Assembly: GCA_016874005.1 (NCBI GenBank)
Contig: VGVQ01000011.1
Span: 1-64,000, forward strand
Source of the DNA: Gemmatimonadota bacterium
Lineage (GTDB): Bacteria; Gemmatimonadota; Gemmatimonadetes; Gemmatimonadales; GWC2-71-9
Reading direction: 5' to 3'
DNA length: 64,000 nt
A program made the translations under genes and the position numbers. The notes under the pieces were generated by a model, which saw only the letters and a program-made list of their open reading frames with translations, had not been told where the DNA came from and ran no database searches. Below are positions 7,958 through 16,791 of this stretch, piece by piece. Positions within the stretch are counted from its first letter, which is position 1. Every line of letters begins with the position of its first letter.

Positions 7958-10675
7958 ATGCGTTTTCTCGTCGCCTGCCTGATGCTCGGGGCCACCCCGA
8001 TCGTGGCCCAGCAACCGTTCGCCTGGTACAACCGGGGACCGTACCGGCCGGCCGTGCCGCGGCCCGATTCGCTCCTCGGGCATCCGATCGGCTCTCGCCA
8101 CACGATGTATCATCAGCAGCAACAGGTGTTCGATCGGATGATCGCGGCGGCGCCCGACCGGGTTCGCGCCGAGATCGCGGGCTACAGCGCCGAGGGAAAG
8201 GTGCTCCGGCTCTTGATCATCTCGGCGCCGGAGAACCTGGCTCGCTTGGATCAGATCCGGGCCGATCTGGCCCGGCTGGCGGACCCCCGGACGACGACCC
8301 CCGCGGCCGCGGCCGAGATTGCCGGTCGGATTCCGGCGGTCGCCATGCTGTCGCATTCGATTCACGGCAACGAGCCGGCCGGGTTCGAGTCGTCGATGAT
8401 GACGGCATACCAGCTCCTGGCCAGTGACGAACCGGCCACCCTCGAGATCCTTCGCAACGTGGTGACGATCATCAACCCCACTATGAATCCGGATGGACAC
8501 GAGCGGTTCGCGGCCTGGAGCAACTCGGCGGCGGTGGGGTCCGACGATCCGGCCGCGCTCGAGCAGACCGAGCCGTGGAGCGTCATGGGCCGCGGCAATC
8601 ACTATCGCTTCGACATGAACCGCGACGTCTTGGCCCAATCGCAATCGGAGACCAAAGCGATCGTGGCCGCGGTGATGCGGTGGCGGCCCCAGGTGTTCGT
8701 CGATCTCCACAGCACCACCTCGCAATATTTCTTCGCCCCCGCCGCCCTGCCGGTCAACGCCAACGTCCCGGCCAAGAGCCGGGAGTGGCTGGAGCGGTTC
8801 GGCCGGGGGAATGCCGCGGCCTTCGACCGTCATAGCTGGCAGTACTACGTTCGCGACGTGTTCGATCTGTTCTACGCCGGGTATTGGGATAGCTGGCCGT
8901 CGCTGAACGGGGCGACCGGGATGACTTTCGAAACCGACGGCGGCCCCGAACTGCGGCTTCGGAAGGGCGACGGAACGGTGATGACCTTCGCGGACGGGAT
9001 CGCCCACCACTGGGTCGCCTCGGTCGCGACGTTAGGCACGCTCGCGACCGGCCGGGAAGAGCGTCTCCTCGACTACTACGACTTCCGGGTCTCGGGAATG
9101 GCCGAGGTCGGGTCCCGCCCGTTTCGGCGGGTGCTGATCGCCCCGGGCGACGACCCCGAACGCGCCGTCCGGCTCGGGCGCCTCCTGGCGAGCCAGGGAA
9201 TCGAGGTGACCCGCACCACCGCGCCGGTGACCCTGACCGGGACCAACGACTACCTGACCAGAGCCCCGGTACCGGCCCCGGCCCGGGGGGCCCGGTCGGT
9301 CGCCGGCCCGGCGAAGACGTTTCCGGCCGGGACCCTGGTGGTCGATTTGGGGCAACCTCAGGCCAGGCTGGCCACCGCGTTGCTCGAGCCCTCGAGCGCG
9401 GTCGACAGTGCCTTTGCGGTCCGGCAGTACCAGCGGTTCGAGCGAAATCGCCGGCGGGGCGAGGCGGCGTCCAGGGAAGGCTACGAGTTCTACGATGTCA
9501 CTGCCTGGTCGTTGCCCTTGGCGTACGGGCTCGACGCCTATTGGACCGACAACACCGCGCCGGTGACGGGCGACAGGGTGGGATCGGACTGGCCGGCGCC
9601 GCAGGGCGGGACGTCGGGGCGGGCCCAGTCGGCCTACCTCTGGCAGCCGGGGACCGCCGCCGGGGCCCGGCTCGCGATGCTGCTGCTTCGCGAGGGTTTC
9701 GCCGTTGGCGCCGCGGCGGAGTCACTCCGCGCCGATGGGGCGAGCTACCCTCCAGGCACCTTCGTGGCCCGAATCCAACGCAACCCGGCCTCGCTTCACG
9801 ATCGAATCGGACAGCTGGCCGGGCGCCTCGGCGCCACGGTGACCGCGGTGCAGTCCGCCTTTCCGGACGTCGGCAAGGTAGGGGTGGGGAGCGAGGCCAT
9901 CGCCCACCTCCGTGCCCCCAAGGTGCTGATCGGTGCCGGCGACGGGGTGTCGCAGACTTCATTTGGGAGTGCCTGGTTCTATTTCGAGAAGGAACTGGAA
10001 GTGCCGGCGACGCCGATCGACCTGGGGGCGTTGGGCCGGGTCAACCTGGCCGACTACAGCGTGCTGGTGCTGCCGGACGGCTTCGGAACGATGGGCGATC
10101 GGCTCCAAGCGGTCGCCGAACCGCTCAAGCAATGGGTCCGTCGCGGCGGCGCGATCATCGCGTTCGGCGGGGCCGGCCAGGTCCTGGCCCGCAAGGAGAT
10201 CGGTCTGCTCACCGTCGGGGAAGTCGGGAAGACCGACACCGCCGACAAAAAGGCTCCGGCCGATACCACCAAGCCAGCCGTGTCATTACCGATCCTGTCC
10301 GCGACCGCGCCGAAGCCGACCCAGCCCGAGGGCGTTCCGGGACTGATCGCCCGGGCCACCCTCGATCAGACCCATTGGCTGACCTTTGGGTACCGTCGCC
10401 AGGAACTCCCGGTTCTGGTCAACGGCGACGTCTTCTTCACCCCGTCGCGACAGGGCGACAACCCGGTCATGCTAGTGGGCGACAATCTCGTTCTGGCCGG
10501 ATTCACCTGGCCTGGAAATACCGAGCGACTCCTCAAAGGCTCGGCCTGGGCGGTCGTCGAGAACGTTGGGGCCGGGACCGTGGTGCTCTTCGCCGAGGAC
10601 CCGCTGTTCAGGGCGTTCTGGCGTGGCACGGCGGGCCTCTTCAACAACGCCGTGCTCTACGGCCCGGGGAGGTAG
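7958..10675 (+). CDS. Secreted M14-family zinc carboxypeptidase-like protein
   Basis: A 905-residue exported metallopeptidase. A signal peptide ending near VAQQ (residues 1-18) is followed by the M14 catalytic domain: zinc ligands His136 and Glu139 in HSIHGNEPAG, NPDG at 177-180, substrate-binding Asn-Arg at 221-222, the third zinc ligand His251 in DLHSTT, and a catalytic glutamate near 325 in TFETDGG. The C-terminal half includes a stretch from about 680 that reads like a class I glutamine-amidotransferase fold (VLVLPDGFGTM... GGAIIAFGG), a known accessory to long M14 proteins. It probably degrades peptides in the periplasm or outside the cell. The start at 7958 has a weak GTGGAG ribosome site and gives a clean signal sequence. 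Confidence 0.88.
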   Translation: MRFLVACLMLGATPIVAQQPFAWYNRGPYRPAVPRPDSLLGHPIGSRHTMYHQQQQVFDRMIAAAPDRVRAEIAGYSAEGKVLRLLIISAPENLARLDQIRADLARLADPRTTTPAAAAEIAGRIPAVAMLSHSIHGNEPAGFESSMMTAYQLLASDEPATLEILRNVVTIINPTMNPDGHERFAAWSNSAAVGSDDPAALEQTEPWSVMGRGNHYRFDMNRDVLAQSQSETKAIVAAVMRWRPQVFVDLHSTTSQYFFAPAALPVNANVPAKSREWLERFGRGNAAAFDRHSWQYYVRDVFDLFYAGYWDSWPSLNGATGMTFETDGGPELRLRKGDGTVMTFADGIAHHWVASVATLGTLATGREERLLDYYDFRVSGMAEVGSRPFRRVLIAPGDDPERAVRLGRLLASQGIEVTRTTAPVTLTGTNDYLTRAPVPAPARGARSVAGPAKTFPAGTLVVDLGQPQARLATALLEPSSAVDSAFAVRQYQRFERNRRRGEAASREGYEFYDVTAWSLPLAYGLDAYWTDNTAPVTGDRVGSDWPAPQGGTSGRAQSAYLWQPGTAAGARLAMLLLREGFAVGAAAESLRADGASYPPGTFVARIQRNPASLHDRIGQLAGRLGATVTAVQSAFPDVGKVGVGSEAIAHLRAPKVLIGAGDGVSQTSFGSAWFYFEKELEVPATPIDLGALGRVNLADYSVLVLPDGFGTMGDRLQAVAEPLKQWVRRGGAIIAFGGAGQVLARKEIGLLTVGEVGKTDTADKKAPADTTKPAVSLPILSATAPKPTQPEGVPGLIARATLDQTHWLTFGYRRQELPVLVNGDVFFTPSRQGDNPVMLVGDNLVLAGFTWPGNTERLLKGSAWAVVENVGAGTVVLFAEDPLFRAFWRGTAGLFNNAVLYGPGR

Positions 10676-10680
10676 GCGGC

Positions 10681-10686
10681 TATATT
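10681..10686 (+). promoter_or_regulatory. -10 element of the SRP RNA gene
   Basis: TATATT (10681-10686) stands out in otherwise GC-rich sequence just after the M14 peptidase stop and 3 nt before the first predicted base of the SRP RNA. A convincing -35 is not visible. The spacing to the RNA 5' end fits a transcription start at 10690-10694. Confidence 0.5.
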
Positions 10687-10688
10687 GG

Positions 10689-10793
10689 TGGCGCCCCAGG
10701 TCCGAAGGGTATTGGCGCGCGAACCGCGTCAGGACCTTGCCGGTAGCAGCGCTAAGCGATGTCCGGTATCGCTTCGGGGTGCCTGGGGCACTC
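10689..10793 (+). ncRNA. ffs: Signal recognition particle RNA (4.5S-type)
   Basis: The conserved SRP domain is present: GAACC near 10721, GTCAGG at 10728-10733, the apical loop, then GGTAGCAGCGCTAAG at 10742-10756 and the closing CTTCGGGGTGCC at 10772-10783. The ends pair, CCCCAGG at 10694-10700 with CCTGGGG at 10782-10788, giving an RNA of about 100 nt. A T-rich stretch follows at 10793-10799. The RNA binds Ffh and targets membrane proteins to SecYEG. Placement directly before dnaX-ybaB-recR matches the Bacillus scr arrangement. The apical loop reads ACC-TTGCC-GGT, not the more common GGAA tetraloop. The ends are accurate to a few bases. Confidence 0.85.
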
Positions 10794-10836
10794 CTTTCTT
10801 CAGTGGGCGCCAACGCTCACGCACGGTCGAGCATCG

Positions 10837-12504
10837 ATGATCGCCCTCGCCAGGAAGTACCGCCCCCGCCGTTTTGCAGACCTCCTGGTCCAAGACCACG
10901 TCGCGGCGGCGCTCCGGGGAGCGGTGGCCCGGGGACGAGTCGGCCACGGTTACCTCCTGACCGGGCCACGCGGAGTCGGGAAGACCACCGCGGCGCGGAT
11001 TCTCGCCATGGCGCTCAACTGCGAACGGCAGGATCGGGCCCGCCCCAGCGGTGAACCCTGCGGCGAGTGTCCCACCTGCGAGCGGATCTGGAGTGGAGGC
11101 GCCAATCTCGACGTCGTCGAGATCGACGCGGCCAGCAACCGGTCGGTCGACGACGCCAGAGACCTCCGGGAGCGGGCGATGTACGCCGCGTCCCAGGAGG
11201 ACCGTTACAAGGTCTACATCGTCGACGAAGCGCACATGCTGACCCGCGAGGCCTGGAACGCCTTGCTCAAGATCCTCGAGGAGCCGCCCCCGCGGGTCGT
11301 GTTCGTCTTCGCAACGACCGAGCCGCAGAAGATCGCCAACCTGGCCGCACCGGTTCTCTCCCGCTTACAGCGCTTCGACTTCCGACGGATCCACGCCGCC
11401 GCCATCCGAGATCGGGTCGTCCAGGTGCTCGCCGCCGAAGGCCTCGCCGCCGAGGACGATGCCGTGACGGTGATCGCTCGGTATGCCGACGGGGGCATGC
11501 GCGATGCCCTGTCGGTGCTCGATCAGGCCTTGAGCCTCTCGGAAGGTGCCCTCACGGCGGAGCGAGTCCGTCAGGCGCTCGGACTGATCGGGGATGAGGT
11601 CTACGCCGAGGTGCTCGCGGCCGTGGCCGACCAGCAGGCGGCGCCGATGTTCGGGATCGTCGACCGGCTGATGGCCTCGGGCGCCGATCTGGTCGAGTTC
11701 ATTGGTGGGATGGCCGATTTGCTGCGGGCGCTCCTGATGGATCTCACCGGCGCGGACCCTGAAGGCCTCACCACGGTGCAGCGGGACGTGATCGGCGCCG
11801 CCCGAGCGCGGCTGACCGCTGGCGACGTCCTCCGGATGCTCGCGCTCCTCACCGAAGCGGAGACCTCGATCCGACGGAGCGCCAACGCCCGCCTCGTGGT
11901 CGAGTCGCTCTTGCTCCGGTGGGCCTTGATGGACCGGACCGTGAGCCTGGAAGAGGTGTTGCGAGGAGCCGCGGTGGGCCCTCCCGGCACCGGTACCCCT
12001 CGGCCGTCTGTCGCCAGCCCGATCGAGCGGCCCCGGTCCGGGTCAGATCGCCCGGTGTCCTCGGCACCCGGCCCGGTCCCCCCCCCGGACGCCGGAGGCC
12101 CGCTTCTGGTCGGACCACTCACCACCGAGGCGCTCCGTTCGGCCTGGCCCGCGCTGGTCGAGCGAGGTAAGGCGCAGAGCCACCTCTTCGGGGCGATCCT
12201 CGCTGCCTTGTCGCCGACCGCCGTCGAGCCGGACCAGGTTCGACTCGAAATGAGCCAGGATGGCGGCCCGTTGCTTGAAGGGGCTCAAGCGCGGCTCGGC
12301 GCGATCCGCGCATTGGTGACGGAGGCGGCCGGCCGCCCGGTCGAGGTGCAGGTTGGCGCCGGGGTGGGGAAGGTCGCCAGGGCGGACCGCCCTAAGCGAT
12401 TGTCGGACAACGACATAAAGAACCAGAAATTGGGTGAGATCCGGGCCAAAGACCCGTCGTTGGACGCCGCCGCCGAGGCGTTAGATTTGGAGATCGTGGA
12501 GTAG
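10837..12504 (+). CDS. dnaX: DNA polymerase III subunits gamma and tau
   Basis: Clamp-loader ATPase of the replicative polymerase, 555 residues from ATG 10837. AAA+ motifs are clear: Walker A GPRGVGKT at 43-50, a zinc module (Cys62, 75, 78, 81), Walker B VYIVDEAH at 126-133 and sensor-1 FATTEPQKI at 158-166. A Pro-rich linker at roughly 385-430 leads to a C-terminal region like tau domain V. No A-rich slippery heptamer for a programmed frameshift was seen, so a separate gamma form is not predicted. The frame is open for 26 more codons upstream, but that part lies inside the SRP RNA, so the ATG at 10837 is preferred. Confidence 0.95.
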   Translation: MIALARKYRPRRFADLLVQDHVAAALRGAVARGRVGHGYLLTGPRGVGKTTAARILAMALNCERQDRARPSGEPCGECPTCERIWSGGANLDVVEIDAASNRSVDDARDLRERAMYAASQEDRYKVYIVDEAHMLTREAWNALLKILEEPPPRVVFVFATTEPQKIANLAAPVLSRLQRFDFRRIHAAAIRDRVVQVLAAEGLAAEDDAVTVIARYADGGMRDALSVLDQALSLSEGALTAERVRQALGLIGDEVYAEVLAAVADQQAAPMFGIVDRLMASGADLVEFIGGMADLLRALLMDLTGADPEGLTTVQRDVIGAARARLTAGDVLRMLALLTEAETSIRRSANARLVVESLLLRWALMDRTVSLEEVLRGAAVGPPGTGTPRPSVASPIERPRSGSDRPVSSAPGPVPPPDAGGPLLVGPLTTEALRSAWPALVERGKAQSHLFGAILAALSPTAVEPDQVRLEMSQDGGPLLEGAQARLGAIRALVTEAAGRPVEVQVGAGVGKVARADRPKRLSDNDIKNQKLGEIRAKDPSLDAAAEALDLEIVE

Positions 12505-12511
12505 AGAAACC

Positions 12512-12820
12512 ATGGCAGATCTCCAGCAAATTCTCCAGTTGAGCCAGCAGATGCAGGGCCGGCTCCAACAGCTTCAGGCCGATCTCGCCGACCGTTCGGT
12601 CGAGGCGACCGCCGGCGGTGGCCTGGTCCGGGTCAAGGCGGATGGTCGCGGCCTGATCCGAGAACTCGTCATCGACCCAGCCGCCTTCGCCGGGCATGAT
12701 GCCGAGCTGCTCTCCGACCTGGTACTGAGCGCGGTCGCCGAGGTGCAGCGACGAGCCGCCGAAACCGCCCAGGCCGAGATGCGAAAGGTGCAGGGCCTCC
12801 CCTCGTTGCCGGGGCTCTGA
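12512..12820 (+). CDS. ybaB: YbaB/EbfC family nucleoid-associated protein
   Basis: A 102-residue protein with the typical layout: an N-terminal coiled helix (QQILQLSQQMQGRLQQLQADL), a central beta segment (VRVKADGRGLIRELVIDP) and a C-terminal helix ending in a short GLPSLPGL tail. Family members bind DNA as dimers. The start is ATG 12512, 7 nt after the dnaX stop, and recR follows 5 nt later, so dnaX-ybaB-recR form one unit, the usual arrangement in bacteria. Confidence 0.92.
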   Translation: MADLQQILQLSQQMQGRLQQLQADLADRSVEATAGGGLVRVKADGRGLIRELVIDPAAFAGHDAELLSDLVLSAVAEVQRRAAETAQAEMRKVQGLPSLPGL

Positions 12821-12825
12821 ACCCG

Positions 12826-13416
12826 GTGGCTTCGATCGACGATCTCGTCGCCGAACTGAGCAAACTGCCCGGTATCGGTCGAAAAACCGCCCAACGCCTC
12901 ACCTTTCACCTGCTGCAACAGCCCCGGGAACGCCTGACCAGGCTCGCCGATGTGCTCGGTCAGGTGGCCGACCGGGTTCGTTGCTGCGCGGACTGCGGCA
13001 ATTTCGCCGACGCGGACCGATGCGAGGTTTGCGCCGATCCCCGTCGAGACCAGGGCCTGCTCTGCGTGGTCGAGGAACCTTCCGCGGTGGCCCAGGTGGA
13101 TCGCGCCACCGGGTTTCGTGGTCGCTACCTGGTCCTTGGCGGTCGGCTCTCGCCCCTGGAGGGGATCGGGCCGGACCAGCTTCGGATCGGGTTGCTCCGC
13201 CAGCGGATCGCCAGCGGGACGGTGAGTGAGGTCATTCTGGCGACCAACCCGTCGCTCGAAGGCGAGGCCACTGCTACATTCATTCATCAGCTGCTGGTCG
13301 GTACGGGGGTCCGGGTCAGTCGGTTGGCCCGGGGATTACCGGTCGGCGGCGATCTCGAGTACATCGACGGAGTAACGCTGAGCCACGCGATGGAGGCTCG
13401 GCGGGAGATCGTGTGA
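12826..13416 (+). CDS. recR: Recombination protein RecR
   Basis: Part of the RecFOR system that loads RecA onto gapped DNA. The 196-residue protein has the helix-hairpin-helix LSKLPGIGRKTAQRL at 11-25, a C4 zinc finger using Cys54, 57, 66 and 69, and a Toprim domain from about 75 to 170 (VVEEPSAVAQVD, ATNPSLEGEATA). The start codon is GTG at 12826. The last three bases before its stop form the GTG start of the next gene, an overlap of 4 nt. Confidence 0.95.
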   Translation: MASIDDLVAELSKLPGIGRKTAQRLTFHLLQQPRERLTRLADVLGQVADRVRCCADCGNFADADRCEVCADPRRDQGLLCVVEEPSAVAQVDRATGFRGRYLVLGGRLSPLEGIGPDQLRIGLLRQRIASGTVSEVILATNPSLEGEATATFIHQLLVGTGVRVSRLARGLPVGGDLEYIDGVTLSHAMEARREIV

Positions 13417-13685
13417 AAGCGACCAGGACGCTCGTGGTTTCGATCGGGGCGGTCGCCGGGCTCGCGCTTGGCTGGTTTCTGGCTGGGCGGCATGTGACCA
13501 GGCACCGGGCGGACTTGTTCAGCGCGAGCCGGATCAAACGGCTGGCGGCGCTGTCGTACCTCGCAGGCCAGGAACGGGTGGAAACGGTGCGGCTCCTGAA
13601 AGACTACATCGCCTGGGAACCGACCGCCGCGCTCCGGAAGCGAGCGGGCCGGATCGTCGCTCGTCTCGAGAGCCAACTCACGTGA
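13413..13685 (+). CDS. Small single-pass membrane protein, unknown function
   Basis: A 90-residue protein with an N-terminal transmembrane segment (about residues 8-25, including GAVAGLALGWFLAG). A basic, helical cytoplasmic part rich in Arg, Leu and Ala follows. I recognise no domain. Its GTG start overlaps the recR stop and its stop overlaps the mglB GTG start, so it is translationally coupled to both. It could anchor or regulate the MglB/MglA pair, but that is only inferred from position. Confidence 0.7.
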   Translation: MKATRTLVVSIGAVAGLALGWFLAGRHVTRHRADLFSASRIKRLAALSYLAGQERVETVRLLKDYIAWEPTAALRKRAGRIVARLESQLT

Positions 13686-14172
13686 CCCGAGCCACCACCT
13701 GGTCGTTTCGCGAGGACGATGCCCAACGGATCAACGCCGTCTTGAACCAGCTGTTGGGCGAAGCCAATGCCCGAACCGCGTTGCTGGTCGACCGGACCGG
13801 TCAGATGTTGGCCACCGCGGGCGAGCCGCCGACGTTCGATCCGGTGGCATTCGCCTCGCTGACCGCGGCCGACTTCAGCGCCAACGATCAGCTGGCCAAG
13901 ATGCTCGGCGAACCGGAGTTCGGCGCCCTGTTCCATCAAGGCGAGAAAGAATCGCTCTATCTCGCCGACATCGCCCGGCGAGTGATCCTGGTGGTACTGT
14001 TCGACAACCGCACCACGCTCGGGTTGGTGAAACTGCGGGTCCGGGGCGCGGTGGTGGGCTTGAGCGCCCTGTTCACCGAGTTGTTCGAGCGGCGAACCGC
14101 GGCGCCACCCAAGGTCGAAGCCGCGTTCCTGGCGAGGCCGAAGACGAGATCGACAAACTGTTCGGGAGCTAA
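13682..14172 (+). pseudogene. mglB: MglB-like Roadblock/LC7 GTPase-activating protein, frameshifted near its end
   Basis: Encodes a Roadblock/LC7-fold partner of MglA, the small GTPase encoded next door; MglB proteins stimulate GTP hydrolysis by MglA and set cell polarity. Residues 1-150 read normally (INAVLNQLLGEANARTALLVDRTGQMLATAG, later KLRVRGAVVGLSALFTELFERR). Near 14131-14133 the frame breaks. As read, the protein runs on to 14320, through the mglA start. Adding one G restores a natural end, GEAEDEIDKLFGS, with TAA at 14170-14172, giving 163 residues and a normal 15-nt gap to mglA. The lesion removes only the C-terminal dozen residues, so the product may still work. It could be a true mutation or a sequencing indel in a run of Gs. 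Start: GTG 13682. Confidence 0.85.
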
Positions 14173-14187
14173 GGGGAACCCCAAGAG

Positions 14188-14862
14188 ATGTCGCTCATCA
14201 ACTACGCCTCTCGCGAGATCAACTGCAAGCTGGTGTATTACGGTCCCGGTTTGGGCGGTAAGACCACCAATCTGGAGTACATCTATGAGAAGGTGTCCCC
14301 GTCGTCCAAGGGCAAGATGATCTCCCTTGCCACCGAGACGGAACGGACCTTGTTCTTCGACTTCCTGCCGGTGGATCTCGGTACCATCCGCGGATTCAAG
14401 ACCCGGTTCCATTTGTATACGGTCCCTGGCCAGGTCTACTACAACGCCTCCCGGAAGCTGATCCTGAAGGGGGTCGACGGGGTGGTGTTCGTGGCCGACA
14501 GTCAGATCGAGCGGATGGAAGCGAACGTGGAGTCGATGCAGAATCTCTATGACAACCTGCTCCAGCACGGCTACGACCTGACCAAGATCCCGTTCGTGGT
14601 GCAGTACAACAAGCGGGACCTGCCTAACGCAGCACCGATCGACGAACTCCAGGAGAACCTCAATCCGGGCTGGCCGGTCGACGACCCCGCCAAGCAACGC
14701 CAGGTGGCCAACCCGGACCGGCCGGGCGAGTTGCTGGTCGAACAGCTCGACGGCGCCTGGATCGAGCGGGCTCCCTACTTCGAGGCCATGGCGGTTCGGG
14801 GCGACGGCGTGTTCGACACTCTCCGATCGATCAGCAAGCTCGTCCTGAAGACCTTGGGGTAG
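14188..14862 (+). CDS. mglA: MglA-type polarity GTPase
   Basis: A 224-residue Ras-like GTPase. G motifs: P-loop GPGLGGKTT at 19-27, the switch II-equivalent TVPGQ at 78-82 (Pro in place of the usual Asp or Ala of Ras, as in other MglA proteins), and the base-specificity motif NKRDLP at 141-146. A C-terminal insertion, about 150-190, is also seen in MglA. Known relatives control the front-rear polarity of motility machines. No motility genes lie in this window, so the output here is unknown. It follows mglB and precedes pgsA by 15 nt. Confidence 0.93.
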   Translation: MSLINYASREINCKLVYYGPGLGGKTTNLEYIYEKVSPSSKGKMISLATETERTLFFDFLPVDLGTIRGFKTRFHLYTVPGQVYYNASRKLILKGVDGVVFVADSQIERMEANVESMQNLYDNLLQHGYDLTKIPFVVQYNKRDLPNAAPIDELQENLNPGWPVDDPAKQRQVANPDRPGELLVEQLDGAWIERAPYFEAMAVRGDGVFDTLRSISKLVLKTLG

Positions 14863-14877
14863 ATCGAGGCCCCGCCG

Positions 14878-15504
14878 ATGTGGACGCTGCCCAACCTGCT
14901 CACCATCGGCCGGATCGCGATCACCCCGGTCATCGCCTACCTCCCGTTCATCGAAGGCTACTGGCCGAAGCTGCTGACGTTCGTCGTGTTCATCATCGCG
15001 GCCGTGAGCGACGTGATCGACGGCCGGATCGCCCGCCGCCGGGGCCTGGTGACCGACTTGGGCAAGGTGCTCGACCCCCTGGCCGACAAGCTGCTGCTGC
15101 TCGCGACGGTGGTGCCGATCTACGTGATCGCTCAGACCCGCCGCGACCTCTACGATATCCCGTTGTGGCGCAGCATCCCGGTCTGGGTCTGCCTGGTGTT
15201 GATCGGCCGGGAGTTCGCCATGACCGCTTTCCGCTGGTTCGCCAAGCGCCGCGGGGTGGTCATCGCCGCCCACGGCCACGGCAAACTCAAGACGGTGACC
15301 CAGAACATCTTCGTCGGGGGCACCATCCTCTGGTTCGCGTTTCGCGACGCCTGGAATCCGCTCGCCCTTCACAAAAGCGCCTTCTGGCAGTTCTGGAAGG
15401 ACTTTCACGGCCATTTCGTCTCCGTGAGCCTGGCGATCGCGACCGCGCTGACCGTCTATTCCTTCGCGGTGTACCTCTACCGCTACCGTCGCTTGTTCGA
15501 CTGA
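14878..15504 (+). CDS. pgsA: CDP-diacylglycerol-glycerol-3-phosphate 3-phosphatidyltransferase
   Basis: Inner-membrane enzyme that makes phosphatidylglycerol phosphate, the first step to phosphatidylglycerol and cardiolipin. The CDP-alcohol phosphotransferase motif spans residues 45-70 with every conserved residue (Asp45, Asp48, Gly49, Ala52, Arg53, Gly56, Asp60 within the DG..AR...G...D...D pattern). Four to five hydrophobic segments cover the rest of the 208 residues. The opening TLPNLLTIGRIAITP is typical of PgsA. It sits 15 nt after mglA and 27 nt before cinA; pgsA-cinA adjacency is common in bacteria. Confidence 0.93.
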   Translation: MWTLPNLLTIGRIAITPVIAYLPFIEGYWPKLLTFVVFIIAAVSDVIDGRIARRRGLVTDLGKVLDPLADKLLLLATVVPIYVIAQTRRDLYDIPLWRSIPVWVCLVLIGREFAMTAFRWFAKRRGVVIAAHGHGKLKTVTQNIFVGGTILWFAFRDAWNPLALHKSAFWQFWKDFHGHFVSVSLAIATALTVYSFAVYLYRYRRLFD

Positions 15505-15531
15505 GCCAAGCCCTCCCCGCCCTCGGGCCAC

Positions 15532-16764
15532 ATGGACATCGACCTGGTTACCATCGGAACCGAACTGCTCCTCGGGTTCACCGTCGATACCAACAGCGCC
15601 TTCGCGGGCCGAACCCTCGCCGAGGTCGGGGTTCGGATCGCCCGGCGAACCTCGATACGCGACACGCCGGAGGAGATTCGCACCGCCGTCGGTGACGCCC
15701 TGGTCAGATCGCGGTTCGTGATCACGACCGGGGGCCTGGGACCGACCCGGGACGACGTCACCAAGAAGGTCGTGGCGGACCTCTTCGGCGCGCCCCTCGA
15801 ATTCCAGGACGCGATCTGGGAAGAGTTGACGGCCAAATGGGCCCGAATTGGCCGGAAGATTCCCGACAGCAACCGCTGCCAGGCGGAAGTTCCCAGGGGC
15901 GCGATGGTGCTTCCGAACCCCCGGGGCACCGCCCCCGGTCTTTGGCTTTCGGGACCGCTCGGCGAAGTGGTCATGCTCCCCGGGGTCCCGTCCGAGATGC
16001 GCGGCCTCCTGGTGGATCAGGTGGTGCCTCGGCTCGCCGCCCGAAGCGGCGGGCGGGCGATCGTGTCGCGAGTGCTCCGAACTACGGCGATTCCCGAGTC
16101 GACTCTGGCGACCAGGCTCGCCCAGGTCGAGGACTCGCTCGATCCGCTGACCCTCGCCTACCTGCCGGGCCTCGAAGGGGTCGACCTCCGGCTGACCGCC
16201 TGGGACATGGCGCCCGCCGACGCCGAACCCCTGCTCAGGTCGGCTGCCGAGAGGATCCGCGAGATCGTCGGAGTCAATGGCTATGGCGAGGGAGACGACG
16301 ATCTCGCCGCCGTCCTGCTCGATCGACTCCGGGCCAAACGCTGGAAGCTGGCCGTCGCCGAGTCGTGCACCGGCGGGATGGTGGGACAGCGGCTCACCGA
16401 CATTCCGGGTAGCTCGGAGGTGTTCCTCGGCGGGGTGATCGCCTACCACGACAACGTCAAGGTCCGCCAACTGGGCGTCTCCCCGCTGACGATCGAGCGG
16501 CGCGGGGCGGTCAGCGAAGAGACCGTTCGCGAGATGGCGGCTGGGGTCGCGGCGGCGACCGGGGCGGAGGCGGCGGTTGCCGTGACCGGCATCGCCGGCC
16601 CGGGCGGTGGCTCGGACGCCAAGCCAGTCGGGACCGTGTGGTTCGGCTTCTCGGTGGCGGGCCGGGTCGAGGCCGAGCGCCTCGGCCTCCCCGGCACCAG
16701 GGCGGACATCCGGGGTCGGGCGGCTCAGTATGCTCTGTTTGGAATCCACCGGCGCCTTGGGTGA
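15532..16764 (+). CDS. cinA: CinA family protein, nicotinamide-nucleotide amidohydrolase
   Basis: A full-length 410-residue CinA with both domains. The N-terminal molybdopterin-binding-like (COG1058) domain starts IGTELLLGFTVDTNS and contains TTGGLGPTRDDVT near 64-76. The C-terminal deamidase domain from about 260 has AESCTGGMVGQRLTDIPGSSEVFLGG and VTGIAGPGGGSDAKPVGTVWFG. The enzyme recycles nicotinamide mononucleotide and an ADP-ribose-type pyrophosphate by-product. In some bacteria it is induced with competence, but no competence genes are near. Confidence 0.94.
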   Translation: MDIDLVTIGTELLLGFTVDTNSAFAGRTLAEVGVRIARRTSIRDTPEEIRTAVGDALVRSRFVITTGGLGPTRDDVTKKVVADLFGAPLEFQDAIWEELTAKWARIGRKIPDSNRCQAEVPRGAMVLPNPRGTAPGLWLSGPLGEVVMLPGVPSEMRGLLVDQVVPRLAARSGGRAIVSRVLRTTAIPESTLATRLAQVEDSLDPLTLAYLPGLEGVDLRLTAWDMAPADAEPLLRSAAERIREIVGVNGYGEGDDDLAAVLLDRLRAKRWKLAVAESCTGGMVGQRLTDIPGSSEVFLGGVIAYHDNVKVRQLGVSPLTIERRGAVSEETVREMAAGVAAATGAEAAVAVTGIAGPGGGSDAKPVGTVWFGFSVAGRVEAERLGLPGTRADIRGRAAQYALFGIHRRLG

Positions 16765-16791
16765 CCGAGCTCGGCCCATTCGCAGTTTGAA

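Noticed and set aside
10837-12504. Programmed frameshift in dnaX
   Set aside because: No A-rich slippery heptamer or following hairpin was seen; only the full-length product is supported.
14173-14320. C-terminal extension of the MglB-type protein into mglA
   Set aside because: It is Arg/Ser/Pro-rich, overlaps mglA in another frame and is explained by one missing base.
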